DNA of 64,000 nucleotides from Dehalococcoidia bacterium (GTDB lineage Bacteria; Chloroflexota; Dehalococcoidia; Bin125), in the NCBI GenBank assembly GCA_022825855.1, contig JAJDWB010000019.1:1-64000 (forward strand), in the 5' to 3' direction. How positions within the stretch are numbered: the first letter of the stretch is position 1; every line of letters begins with the position of its first letter. The notes beneath the pieces are model-generated. The model was given only the letters and a program-made list of their open reading frames with translations. It was not told the DNA's origin and did not search any database. Below, in pieces: positions 52,771 through 61,010 of the stretch. The position numbers were made by a program, and so were the translations under genes.

Positions 52771-53604
52771 ATGAAGTTCGGCATCTTTGGATTGGGATCC
52801 GGCGTCGCCGACCCGGACATCCTGCGCAGCGTCGCCCAGGCCGCCGACGAGGCCGGTCTGGAATCGCTCTGGTGCGGCGAGCACGTCGTCCTGCCCAAGC
52901 CCCGCGTCGCCCCTTCGCCGGCCGATCCCGACCTCGAGTTTCTGCACCCGTCCGTGGTGCTGACCTATCTCGCAGCCTGCACCGAGCGGGTCAAGCTGGG
53001 CACCGGCATCGTCCTGATCGCCCAGCGCAACCCGGTCGTCCTGGCCAAGGAGTTCGCGTCGGCCGACGTGCTCTCCAGGGGGAGGATGATCCTCGGCATC
53101 GGAGCGGGATACCTCGAGCCGGAGTTCGACGCGATCGGCGCGCCCTTCCGCGAGCGCGGCCGGCGCACCGACGAAGCGATCGACGCCATGCGCGCGCTCT
53201 GGAATGAGGAAGATCCGACTTTCGACGGCGACTTCTGGCAGTTCACGGGGATCGACGCACACCCGCGTCCGGTGACCGCCGGAGGCGTGCCGATCCATGT
53301 CGGCGGCCACTCCGAGGCCGCGTTGCGCCGAGCCGCCGAACGTGGCCAGGGCTGGTACGGCTGGATGCAGGATCCCGACCAGACCGCGGCGTATGTCGAG
53401 CGTCTCAACCAACTCTGCGAAGAGGTCGAGCGTCCGGCCGAACTCGGGCCGCTGGAGATCACGATCACGCCTCCGGCGCGTCTGACCGAGGAGGCCGTCG
53501 AGCAGTACGCCGACGCCGGCGCGCACCGGCTCGTCTCACTCTCGGCCCGCGCCGAGCGCAGCCTGCTCCGCGCGGTCGAGCACTTGACGTCGCTGGACGG
53601 CTGA
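52771..53604 (+). CDS. LLM class F420-dependent oxidoreductase (TIGR03619-like)
   Basis: The 277-residue luciferase-fold enzyme has EAGLESLWCGEHVVLPK, RVKLGTGIVLIAQRNPVVLAKEFASADVLSRGRMILGIGAGYLEPEF, typical of F420-dependent members. ATG 52771 follows the biotin carboxylase stop by one base, with GAGGAG about 9 bases upstream, so the genes are co-translated. Substrate unknown. Confidence 0.9.
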   Translation: MKFGIFGLGSGVADPDILRSVAQAADEAGLESLWCGEHVVLPKPRVAPSPADPDLEFLHPSVVLTYLAACTERVKLGTGIVLIAQRNPVVLAKEFASADVLSRGRMILGIGAGYLEPEFDAIGAPFRERGRRTDEAIDAMRALWNEEDPTFDGDFWQFTGIDAHPRPVTAGGVPIHVGGHSEAALRRAAERGQGWYGWMQDPDQTAAYVERLNQLCEEVERPAELGPLEITITPPARLTEEAVEQYADAGAHRLVSLSARAERSLLRAVEHLTSLDG

Positions 53605-53612
53605 CTCCGAGG

Positions 53613-54548
53613 TCACTCGCCCAGGTACATCAGCGCGCTCTCCGAGACCCGCTCCACGTCCGACCACGAGTACCAGGGCGGCGAGTCGCCGATCTCGGAC
53701 CAGATCCGGTGAATCACCGCCAGCTTGTACATCTGGTGCAGCATCCAGTAGCGCAAGTCCTCGACCGGCCGTTCCGAGCGAGCGAACGCGGGCGCGGCCA
53801 GGGGATGAACCTCCGGCGGCGCGTTGAGGCCCTTGAGCGAAGCCAGCGCCGTGATCAAGCCCCAGTCGGAAAGCGGATCGCCAAGCTGCGCCTGTTCCCA
53901 GTCGACCACGCCGGCGATCGACCCGTCTTCGTCGACCAGGTAGTTGAACACGTTGATGTCGCCGTGACAGAGTCGCGGCGCCGGGCTATCGGGCAGATGT
54001 TGATTCAGAATCGCGCCGATCTCGGCGATCAGGTGGTCCCGGTCGCAGCGGAAATGCACGGCTCGGGCGCGCACGGCGTCGAGATCTCGCAACGCTGCTT
54101 CGTGTCCGGCGGGCGGTGGGTCGAGGAAGTCCAGACCCAGCGCGCGCCAGTCGAGCGCATGGATCGTCTCCACCATCGAGCGGTAGCGATCAACGACGGT
54201 CGGCGTCATCGGCGTCAGGCCCATGTGCGGATAGGCGAGCCAGGAGAGCACGACGAACGGCGCGCCCAGCGGCGAATCCTCGCCCGCCTCGCCGAGCACC
54301 TGCGGCACCGGAATCTCCGAGTCGGCCAGGCAGCGCAGGACGCGCGCCTCGCGGCGCACGTCGTAGGGCTGGAAGATGCCCAGCTTGCGCTCCAGCCGCA
54401 GCACGACCGGCGTGTCGGCGTCGCGCTGCACGAGCCAGGTCAGATTGGAGACGCCGCCGTCCAGTCGCTCGGCCGCGACCGCCGTACCGCCGACGCCGCA
54501 GGACCGCAGCGCTTCGGTCGCCAGCGCCGGCGTCAGCTCGAGTTCCAT
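53613..54548 (-). CDS. Aminoglycoside-phosphotransferase-like kinase (1)
   Basis: The 311-residue product has the APH/ChoK kinase fold: the catalytic loop is LCHGDINVFNYLV, and the metal-binding Asp is in GVVDWEQAQLGDPLSDWG. The substrate need not be an antibiotic; many family members, including ACAD11-like ones, sit near acyl-CoA genes. A second, similar kinase gene lies at 54988-55956, with a thioesterase gene between. The ATG is 4 bases after the thioesterase stop. Confidence 0.85.
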   Translation of the reverse strand: MELELTPALATEALRSCGVGGTAVAAERLDGGVSNLTWLVQRDADTPVVLRLERKLGIFQPYDVRREARVLRCLADSEIPVPQVLGEAGEDSPLGAPFVVLSWLAYPHMGLTPMTPTVVDRYRSMVETIHALDWRALGLDFLDPPPAGHEAALRDLDAVRARAVHFRCDRDHLIAEIGAILNQHLPDSPAPRLCHGDINVFNYLVDEDGSIAGVVDWEQAQLGDPLSDWGLITALASLKGLNAPPEVHPLAAPAFARSERPVEDLRYWMLHQMYKLAVIHRIWSEIGDSPPWYSWSDVERVSESALMYLGE

Positions 54549-54552
54549 GGTT

Positions 54553-54978
54553 TCATCCCGTCTGCGTGATGGAGTAGGTCACGCGCGCCTTGGCGATCAG
54601 CTTGCCCTGATCGCTGAGCAAGTCCACGTCGCCCACGGCGAGCGAACGGCCCTTCTTGATCACGGTCGATTCGACCCGCACCTTCGATCCGACGGCCGGG
54701 CGCAGGTAGGAGATGTTCAACTCCGATGTGCCCTGCATCTGCTCGCCGACACGGCAGGTCGAGAGCACGGCCGCGACGACGCCGATATCGGCCAGCGATG
54801 CCAGCACGCCGCCATGGACCCCGCCCCGCGCGCCGCCTGCCGTATGCCGCGTGATCGGCATCTCCAGGACCGTGCGGCCGCGTGTGATCTCGGTGAACTG
54901 CTCGCCGAACAGCGAGTTGGTCCCATAGCGGTTCTCGATCTCGGGCAGCGGCACCAGGTAGTCAATCTGTTCAGCCAT
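54553..54978 (-). CDS. PaaI-type hotdog thioesterase
   Basis: The 141-residue hotdog-fold protein has the family motif GGVHGGVLASLADIGVVAAV around residues 52-71. It likely hydrolyses an acyl- or aryl-CoA. It lies between the two kinase genes with gaps of 9 and 4 bases, so the three are one operon. Confidence 0.88.
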   Translation of the reverse strand: MAEQIDYLVPLPEIENRYGTNSLFGEQFTEITRGRTVLEMPITRHTAGGARGGVHGGVLASLADIGVVAAVLSTCRVGEQMQGTSELNISYLRPAVGSKVRVESTVIKKGRSLAVGDVDLLSDQGKLIAKARVTYSITQTG

Positions 54979-54987
54979 GCCGAGAGT

Positions 54988-55956
54988 CTAAGGGCAGAAC
55001 CCGATTGCGCCGTCTGCGGACAGGAGCCGATCCGTCGGCTCGGCGTACATGGCGGCGATCTGCTCGAAGTCCCAACCGCGCAGGACTGTCAGGGCTGCGG
55101 TGGCGGAGGCGTGCTTGTAGAGCTGGTGCAACGTCCAGTAATGGAGGTCGTCGTCGCTGCGGCCGTAGGCGGATTGGGCGTCCTGCATGACCACGCGGGC
55201 ATCGGCGCTGAGGTCGAGATTGCCGAGCAGGTCCTCCGCTGCCAGCCGGCCCCAGTCCGAGAGCGGGTCGCCCAGGTGAGCCTGTTCCCAGTCGAGCACG
55301 GCGGCGACGCGCGGCGGGGAGTCGGGGCTCAGGATGACGTTGCCGAAGTTCACGTCTCCGTGGACCAGCATGGGCGGTTGGTCGCTGGGCGCGCGGTCTG
55401 CCAGTGCACGCTGCAGGCGAAGAATGTGCGGCGCATCGTCGACGCCGAAGGACCGCAGCCGGGTCATGATCTCCTCGCGCTCGCGGACGGCTGGACCGGC
55501 GCTCGATGGCAGCGGTAGGCAGTCGATGCCGGCGGCGCGCCAATCGAGGGTGTGGATGGCGAGCAACGTCTCGCAGTAGGCGCGCGCGGCGTCGGCCTCT
55601 ATCCGGCCGCGAATCAGCACCCGGCCCTCGACCCATTCGAGCGTGATGCAACCGCGGCCGCTGTCGGAGGCCAGGTCGAGGTCCGCGCAGACGCCGAGCA
55701 CTTGCGGGACGGGAATGCCGGCTCGGCGAAGTTGCCGCAGCAGGCGAGCCTCGGCGGGCAGATCGTAAGGGGGCAGGATGCCGTGTTGGGGCTCGATCCT
55801 GACCATGACTGGCGGGCCGCCTGCGCGTTCAACGCGCCAACTGATGTGGGACTGTCCCTTGAGCCGCTCAACGGCGGTGACGCGGCCGCCCACTCCACAG
55901 GCCGTCAACGCTGCCTGGGCGCGTTGGAGCTCGTCAGCCACCGCAGCCACCGCCAC
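54988..55956 (-). CDS. Aminoglycoside-phosphotransferase-like kinase (2)
   Basis: The protein (322 residues from the chosen start) parallels kinase 1: ACGVGG near the N-terminus, catalytic loop LVHGDVNFGNVIL, metal Asp in AVLDWEQAHLGDPLSDWG and LHYWTLHQLYK near the end. The start is uncertain among GTG 55956, 55950 and 55941; the longer frame overlaps rpmJ and is rejected. Confidence 0.82.
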   Translation of the reverse strand: MAVAAVADELQRAQAALTACGVGGRVTAVERLKGQSHISWRVERAGGPPVMVRIEPQHGILPPYDLPAEARLLRQLRRAGIPVPQVLGVCADLDLASDSGRGCITLEWVEGRVLIRGRIEADAARAYCETLLAIHTLDWRAAGIDCLPLPSSAGPAVREREEIMTRLRSFGVDDAPHILRLQRALADRAPSDQPPMLVHGDVNFGNVILSPDSPPRVAAVLDWEQAHLGDPLSDWGRLAAEDLLGNLDLSADARVVMQDAQSAYGRSDDDLHYWTLHQLYKHASATAALTVLRGWDFEQIAAMYAEPTDRLLSADGAIGFCP

Positions 55957-55979
55957 CGAGCTCAGCCGCGTCCGGCCGC

Positions 55980-56096
55980 CTAACCCTGGCGCTGCTTGTT
56001 GCGCGGGTTCTTCTTGTTGATGATGTAGACGCGGCCCTTGCGACGCACGATCTGGTCGTCGCGGGAGCGCTTCTTGACCGAGGCTCTGACCTTCAT
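55980..56096 (-). CDS. rpmJ: Ribosomal protein L36, cysteine-free form
   Basis: The 38-residue protein starts [20 protein letters not shown] and ends RNKQRQG, the L36 pattern. None of the usual zinc-binding Cys/His residues are present, so this is the C-minus form that does without zinc. ATG 56096 has GGAG 5 bases upstream. It is isolated from other ribosomal genes, next to kinase and RNase D genes. Confidence 0.93.
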   Translation of the reverse strand: MKVRASVKKRSRDDQIVRRKGRVYIINKKNPRNKQRQG

Positions 56097-56237
56097 GAGG
56101 GCTCCGATATCTGCTCTTGTCAAGGATCGTAACATGCGGCGGGTTCGATTCCGGGGCGTGCAGGATCGTGTGTAACTGTCGTGTCATCGTCGCGGCGGCT
56201 ATCCTGTGAGCGAGGGTCCGAGAGGCTTCATTTGCGT

Positions 56238-57515
56238 ATGCCCTTGAGCAACGCCACGGCCACGCCGCCAGGCACGCACATCGCCGCTTCCATTGCCACT
56301 TCCGCCGACAAGTCCGCCGGACAGTTGCTCGACCGCCACGAGGATGTCGTGGCGCTCGCAGAGCGGATTCGCTCCGACGGCGTGATGGGGCTCGACACCG
56401 AGTTCATCTCCGAGCGCACCTACCGGCCGCAGCTCGCCCTACTGCAGGTGGCGACGCTGGACGGCATCTACCTGATCGACCCGCTGGCCGAGCACATCCA
56501 GCAAGCGCCCGACCAGCCGATCTGGGATGCGATGTCCGACCCGTCGGTGCGGACGATCGTCCACGCCCACGACCAGGAGGCGCGCTTCTGCCTGGAGCGA
56601 ACCGGCCGCGCGCCGGGCGACCTCTTCGACGTGCAGCTCGCCGCGGCGTTCAACGGGCACTACTACCCCATCGCCTACGACCGGCTGGTGGGCCGTGAAC
56701 TGCGTCGTTCGGTCGGACCGTCGCAGTCGCGCACCGACTGGATGCGCCGTCCGCTGACCGAGGCCCAGCGCCGCTACGCCGCCGACGATGTGCGCTGGCT
56801 GCTGCGCCTGCATGACCGCTTCGTCGAGCGCATGGCCGAGCGTGACGGCGGGCGGCGCGAGGGCTGGTTGCAACAGGAGACGGCGCAGCGGCTCGACCGT
56901 CTGGGCGACCGCGAGGCCGACCGCTGGCGGCGGCTGCGCGGCGCGAACAAGCTCTCCTCCCGCTCGCTGGCCGCGCTGCGCGAGCTCTCGGCCTGGCGCG
57001 AGTCCGTCGCGGGCAGCCGCAACACGCCGCTGCGCCGGATCGTGGCGGACGAACTGATCGTCGCAATCGCGGCGTCGCTGCCGGAGTCGACGGCCGAGCT
57101 GACCAGCGTGCGGGGAAACCAGCGGCTGGACGCGTCCTACCGCGGCGAGGTGCTGGACGCGGTCTCGGCGGCCCTGGCGCTGCCCGAGTCGGAGCTGCCG
57201 CCGCGCGCCACGTCGCAGCGCGGCGCGAAGCCGTCGCGCATGGTCGTGCTATTCCTCGAGTCGGTACTGGCCGCGGCCTGCGCCGACCACCAGATCGATC
57301 CGGACCTGGTCGGCAGCAGCTCGCAGATCAAGTCGCTCGTCGCCTGGAACGAGCACGGCCGCTCGGACGATCGCCGGCCGGCGCTGCTGCGCGGCTGGCG
57401 CGGCGAGGTCTGCGGCGACGCCCTGCTGCAGGCGCTGGAGGGCCGGGTCAGCCTGCGCATTTCCGACCCGCTCTCGGCCAATCCCCTGGCGGTCGGCAGT
57501 CTCGGCGCCGAGTGA
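56238..57515 (+). CDS. rnd: Ribonuclease D-like 3'-5' exonuclease with HRDC domain
   Basis: The 425-residue DEDDy exonuclease trims tRNA and other RNA 3' ends. The acidic residues are in MGLDTEFISE (DxE), IVHAHDQEARFC and RYAADDVRWLL (Tyr-x3-Asp). A C-terminal HRDC-like region begins at about residue 240. Its location just upstream of tRNA-Asn suits tRNA processing. The ATG at 56238 is the best internal start; the frame is open to 56181. Confidence 0.9.
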   Translation: MPLSNATATPPGTHIAASIATSADKSAGQLLDRHEDVVALAERIRSDGVMGLDTEFISERTYRPQLALLQVATLDGIYLIDPLAEHIQQAPDQPIWDAMSDPSVRTIVHAHDQEARFCLERTGRAPGDLFDVQLAAAFNGHYYPIAYDRLVGRELRRSVGPSQSRTDWMRRPLTEAQRRYAADDVRWLLRLHDRFVERMAERDGGRREGWLQQETAQRLDRLGDREADRWRRLRGANKLSSRSLAALRELSAWRESVAGSRNTPLRRIVADELIVAIAASLPESTAELTSVRGNQRLDASYRGEVLDAVSAALALPESELPPRATSQRGAKPSRMVVLFLESVLAAACADHQIDPDLVGSSSQIKSLVAWNEHGRSDDRRPALLRGWRGEVCGDALLQALEGRVSLRISDPLSANPLAVGSLGAE

Positions 57516-57518
57516 CGC

Positions 57519-57536
57519 CCCCGCGTCAATGCGGGG
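57519..57536 (+). terminator. Hairpin after rnd
   Basis: CCCCGC-GTCAAT-GCGGGG forms a 6-bp stem 4 bases after the rnd stop. No T-run follows. A second hairpin GCCCG-GTT-CGGGC is at 57547-57559, followed at once by TAAGAT (57560-57565), a fair -10 element for the tRNA 11 bases further on. Confidence 0.4.
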
Positions 57537-57576
57537 ATGATCGCCGGCCCGGTTCGGGCTAAGATGTCGGTGGCGT

Positions 57577-57652
57577 TGCCCGGTAGCTCAATTGGTAGAG
57601 CGGGCGGCTGTTAACCGCTAGGTTGCGGGTTCAAGTCCTGCCCGGGCAGCCA
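57577..57652 (+). tRNA. tRNA-Asn (GTT)
   Basis: The cloverleaf is complete: 7-bp acceptor TGCCCGG/CCGGGCA, anticodon loop CTGTTAA with anticodon GTT at 57610-57612, T-loop TTCAAGT and encoded CCA (57650-57652). AT-richer DNA begins directly after it. Confidence 0.97.
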
Positions 57653-57758
57653 TTCTTGCCATTCTGTTCAGAATCCAGTCACCGAAAGCCAGTCGCGAAT
57701 CAGACCCGCTACCATCTGTTAGCCGAGTAGGCGACCAGTTCGACGGACTTGCACCCAA

Positions 57759-58925
57759 ATGACATCTCTCCGGGTCCAGGTCAGTGGCTCAGTCCTGGAA
57801 GGAGCCATCCGCAGGTCGGGGCAGACTGTGGATCAGCTGGCGGAAAAGAACGGACTAAGGAAGCTTCCCGAGTGGATTGACGAATCGCTCAAGCCCACTT
57901 TGCGCCAACTGGAGACACTAGCACAAGCCACCATCACTCCCCTTGGATACCTCCTGCTGGATACCCAAATCGAAGATCCACTCCCGATTCCACACTTTCG
58001 CATAAGAGACCCGATCACTCCCGCGTCAACAGATCCCGATCTATTGGAGACCGTTCAGACCCTCGAAAAGAGGCAGGACTGGTTGCGGGACTACCTGATC
58101 GACAAAGGCCAAGATCCGATACGTGCTGTGGGTTCTGCCTCGCTCTCAGACACTCCACTGGCAGTGGCCGCGCTCTTGCACGAGTTTCTCGGAACACGTC
58201 CAGGTTGGACAAGCGCTCAGCCTTCCTGGGAGAAGTCGCTGTCTACTTTCAAGGAGGCTATCGAGCACGGAGGTGTGTACCTCGTAGTCAACGGCGTGGT
58301 CGGCAACAATAGCCGTCGAAGCCTCGAAGGGAAACCATTCAGTGGCTTCAGCCTCATTGACGAATACGCGCCATTCATTTTTCTCAACAACACCGAAGCT
58401 AAAACTGCGCAGATGTTCACCTTGGCTCACGAGATGGCACACATATTGTACGGCTCTAGTGCTGCATGTGACTTCGAACAACTCTACGCTGCTGACCACC
58501 ATGTTGAGAGGGCTTGTGATCGAACCGCCGCCGAGTATCTCCTGCCATCGGACACTCTGGCAAGCGCTTGGCCCAGCGAAGGTACGATAAACGACAGCAC
58601 GCTCGAACTTGCACGTCGGTACAAGGTGAGTCAGATTGTGGTTGCGCGTCGGGCTCGCGATTTGCGCTTGGTCGATGAAGACGCATACGCGGAGTTCTAC
58701 AGTGAATACCGAAGGTACGCTCGACCTGCCAGCTCTAGCGATGATGGTGGCGGCAACTACTACTACAATCAGAATTCTCGGGTAGGGCAGGCATTTGCCA
58801 GGCACGTTGTCGCAGCCGTAGAGAGTGGTGAACTTCTGTATAGAGATGCGTATTCCCTGACTGATATGTACGGTTCTACTTTTGATAACTACGCAAACTA
58901 CGTGAAAGGTCTAGGATTGCCATGA
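57759..58925 (+). CDS. ImmA/IrrE family zinc peptidase with N-terminal HTH-like region
   Basis: The 388-residue product has a helical XRE-like N-terminus (about 1-66) and a metallopeptidase motif LAHEMAHILYG (HExxH at 224-228) as in ImmA/IrrE proteins, which cleave repressors in mobile elements. Tyr/Asn-rich sequence (GGGNYYYNQNSRVG) precedes the tail. Base use is clearly AT-richer than the chromosome. The PIN gene overlaps by 4 bases. It probably acts as antitoxin or regulator for that gene; this pairing is known from other genomes. Confidence 0.85.
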   Translation: MTSLRVQVSGSVLEGAIRRSGQTVDQLAEKNGLRKLPEWIDESLKPTLRQLETLAQATITPLGYLLLDTQIEDPLPIPHFRIRDPITPASTDPDLLETVQTLEKRQDWLRDYLIDKGQDPIRAVGSASLSDTPLAVAALLHEFLGTRPGWTSAQPSWEKSLSTFKEAIEHGGVYLVVNGVVGNNSRRSLEGKPFSGFSLIDEYAPFIFLNNTEAKTAQMFTLAHEMAHILYGSSAACDFEQLYAADHHVERACDRTAAEYLLPSDTLASAWPSEGTINDSTLELARRYKVSQIVVARRARDLRLVDEDAYAEFYSEYRRYARPASSSDDGGGNYYYNQNSRVGQAFARHVVAAVESGELLYRDAYSLTDMYGSTFDNYANYVKGLGLP

Positions 58926-59428
58926 CGGCGACAGGAATATTCCTGCTAGACGCGAATGTCTTCATCGAGTCAGCCAAGAGGTACTACGCGTTTGATGTTG
59001 TGCCTTCATTCTGGACCACTCTCGTTGACCATGCTCAAGAGGGACGAGTTCAGAGCCTTGATAGAGTGAAGGACGAGATAGATCGTCAGAAGGATGAGCT
59101 GCAGCGATGGTCAGATGAGAACTTCAAGGAGTTTTATCAGCCATCTGCTCGACAAGATGTGGTTACCAATCTCAAGGACATTGTTGTGTGGGGTCATTCG
59201 AGCACACACTATAGACCAGCGGCGAAGCGGCAACTTGCCGAAGCAAAGCGGGCCGATGGATGGTTGGTCGCGTACGCGATGGCAGAGCCGGGCGTAGTCG
59301 TTGTCACTACGGAGCTTGATGACCCTTCGCAGCGGAAAAAGGTCCCCATACCGGCGATCTGCACGGCGTTTGGAGTCCCGTGGATTGACCCTTTCAATAT
59401 GCTACGCCAACTGGGCGTGGCATTCTGA
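58922..59428 (+). CDS. PIN-domain protein (DUF4411)
   Basis: The 168-residue product is a PIN-fold candidate ribonuclease: LLDANVFIES holds the first Asp, KDEIDR a Glu, ADGWLVAYAM the next Asp and TTELDDP the last acidic region. DUF4411 proteins pair with ImmA-type or XRE-type partners as toxin-antitoxin modules. The ATG overlaps the upstream stop (ATGA). AT-richer codon use. Confidence 0.83.
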   Translation: MTATGIFLLDANVFIESAKRYYAFDVVPSFWTTLVDHAQEGRVQSLDRVKDEIDRQKDELQRWSDENFKEFYQPSARQDVVTNLKDIVVWGHSSTHYRPAAKRQLAEAKRADGWLVAYAMAEPGVVVVTTELDDPSQRKKVPIPAICTAFGVPWIDPFNMLRQLGVAF

Positions 59429-59527
59429 GTCACCAAAGGGTCCTGGAAGGGTCGGCCAAGCCGGGAGAGCAGGCGGCTGAGGGTGGTTTTCTCGGGAGCA
59501 GGAATGTTGGGCTAGGGTGCTGGAATA

Positions 59528-60784
59528 TCAATGATTCAGCTGCAGCTTCGTGCGTAGGTACTCCATGCCTCGGTCTCCCTTGACGCGGTTGCAATTGCCG
59601 CAGAGCAACTGCAAATTGCTCAGATGATCTGTACCACCTTTCGACTGGGCAATGATGTGATCAACTTCCAGGTTGCGCAACTCAAAGTGGGTTGCGCAGC
59701 CTGCGCAGTATCCTGCTTGTTGCCCATAAAGCGCCTCGCGATTCTCGCGGGAATTGGGACGAGGAAGGCTTCCTATATCTGTGCGCTGGGGTACATCGTC
59801 GCGCAGCACAATGTCAGTGCGGCGGATTGCACCGGTACCAGCCGCCAGTCGGTGCATGACCAGTTCGCCCGCCTTTGGCGAAAGGTCAATACCGACCCAA
59901 TCGCGGCCAAGGTTCTCAGCGGCCACGCAGGTGGTCGCACAACCGCAGAAGGGGTCGAGCACCATGTCTCCCGGCTTGCTGCTTACAGAAACGACTCGTT
60001 CCAACAGTTCGATTGGCTTTTGCGTGAGGAAACCAGTGTTGTCTCTGGCGGAGTTGTTTAGCTTATCGATGTCCCACACGTCATCAAGGGGCACACCATA
60101 TTTCATCGCTTCGTCGAGATAGCGTCGAACACGCTTACCTCCTCCGCCATCAGAAAGAACATATTGCCGCCCGTCGTCATCCGTTCGAACCTTCTGCTTT
60201 CGTACCTTGACGTACTCATCGACTCCCTTCCACGGCCGCACCGGGTAGTTAAACGTTGGTCGCTTTCCGAAGGAATAGAACAACAGTGAGTCATGCCGCT
60301 TCTCCATATGGCCCTTCAGCCGTTTGTTCCATCCCGAATATGACCAAATGATTTCATTGCGAAAGTGCTGTCGGCCGAAAATCGCGTCCATCACTATCTT
60401 AAGATAATGGCTCATTGTTGTGTCACAATGGAGATATATCGAGCTATTCGGCTTGAGCAGGCGCGGCATCTCCAGGAGCCTAGCAGCCATGTAGACAAGG
60501 TATGACTTGTCAGAATCTGACGAGGCAGCGAGCAAGATATGTTCAAGTGCGGGGTGCTTCTCCGCGATCAGGTTGATCCACTCCACGTCGACGTCCTCAA
60601 GAGACCAAACATCCTTGAACTCAGCACCGTACGCAGGTGTTCCAATTGGGGCAGCGTAGTTTGCGTTCGAGTTGAATGGTGGATCCAGGTAGATCAGGTC
60701 AATGGTCGCAGAGTTCATCCCGCGCATGACTTCGATGCAATCACCTGTCCAAACAGTGCGCGGTGCCCAATTGCGTTCTGCCAT
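59528..60784 (-). CDS. DNA methyltransferase fused to HNH nuclease domain
   Basis: The 418-residue protein is a beta-class amino-methyltransferase: motif IV LIYLDPPFNSN (residues 31-40) comes first, and the AdoMet-binding DPFCGCATT (about 277) comes late, so the target recognition domain lies between. DPPF suggests N6-adenine. The last 60 residues form a zinc-type HNH domain: CAGC (360-363), VDHIIAQSKGG (374-384), CGNC (395-398). AGAGGAG precedes ATG 60784. A single protein with modification and a possible cutting domain, AT-rich and next to tRNA-Gln. A nuclease could instead be inactive or target modified DNA. Confidence 0.87.
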   Translation of the reverse strand: MAERNWAPRTVWTGDCIEVMRGMNSATIDLIYLDPPFNSNANYAAPIGTPAYGAEFKDVWSLEDVDVEWINLIAEKHPALEHILLAASSDSDKSYLVYMAARLLEMPRLLKPNSSIYLHCDTTMSHYLKIVMDAIFGRQHFRNEIIWSYSGWNKRLKGHMEKRHDSLLFYSFGKRPTFNYPVRPWKGVDEYVKVRKQKVRTDDDGRQYVLSDGGGGKRVRRYLDEAMKYGVPLDDVWDIDKLNNSARDNTGFLTQKPIELLERVVSVSSKPGDMVLDPFCGCATTCVAAENLGRDWVGIDLSPKAGELVMHRLAAGTGAIRRTDIVLRDDVPQRTDIGSLPRPNSRENREALYGQQAGYCAGCATHFELRNLEVDHIIAQSKGGTDHLSNLQLLCGNCNRVKGDRGMEYLRTKLQLNH

Positions 60785-60818
60785 GATGCTCCTCTGCAAC
60801 TGTGATGATCTTCTGGTT

Positions 60819-60892
60819 TGGCTGCCGAGCCAGGATTCGAACCTGAACTGAGGGATCCAAAGTCCCTAGTGCTACCGTTACACTACTCGGCA
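60819..60892 (-). tRNA. tRNA-Gln (TTG)
   Basis: Minus-strand cloverleaf with acceptor TGCCGAG/CTCGGCA, anticodon loop CTTTGGA with anticodon TTG (60860-60858), T-loop TTCGAAT and encoded CCA (60821-60819). Confidence 0.96.
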
Positions 60893-60899
60893 AGCGGGC

Positions 60900-60986
60900 T
60901 GGTACCGAGGGCCGGACTCGAACCGGCACGGGCGTTACGCCCAATGGTTTTTGAGACCATCGCGTCTACCATTCCGCCACCTCGGC
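60900..60986 (-). tRNA. tRNA-Leu (CAA)
   Basis: An 87-base class II tRNA. The 5' acceptor GCCGAGG pairs with CCTCGGT. The anticodon loop is CTCAAAA (anticodon CAA, 60953-60951). The variable arm is TTGGGCGTAACGCCCG, the T-loop TTCGAGT, and CCA is encoded. It lies 7 bases from tRNA-Gln, so both are probably on one transcript. Confidence 0.95.
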
Positions 60987-61010
60987 ACTCGATTCAGGGT
61001 AACAGGACGC

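Noticed and set aside
57653-60818. Attachment-site direct repeat of the tRNA-Asn 3' end
   Set aside because: I looked for a second copy of the CCCGGGCAGCCA end near the far boundary and found none; GGCTGCC near tRNA-Gln is its own 3' end.
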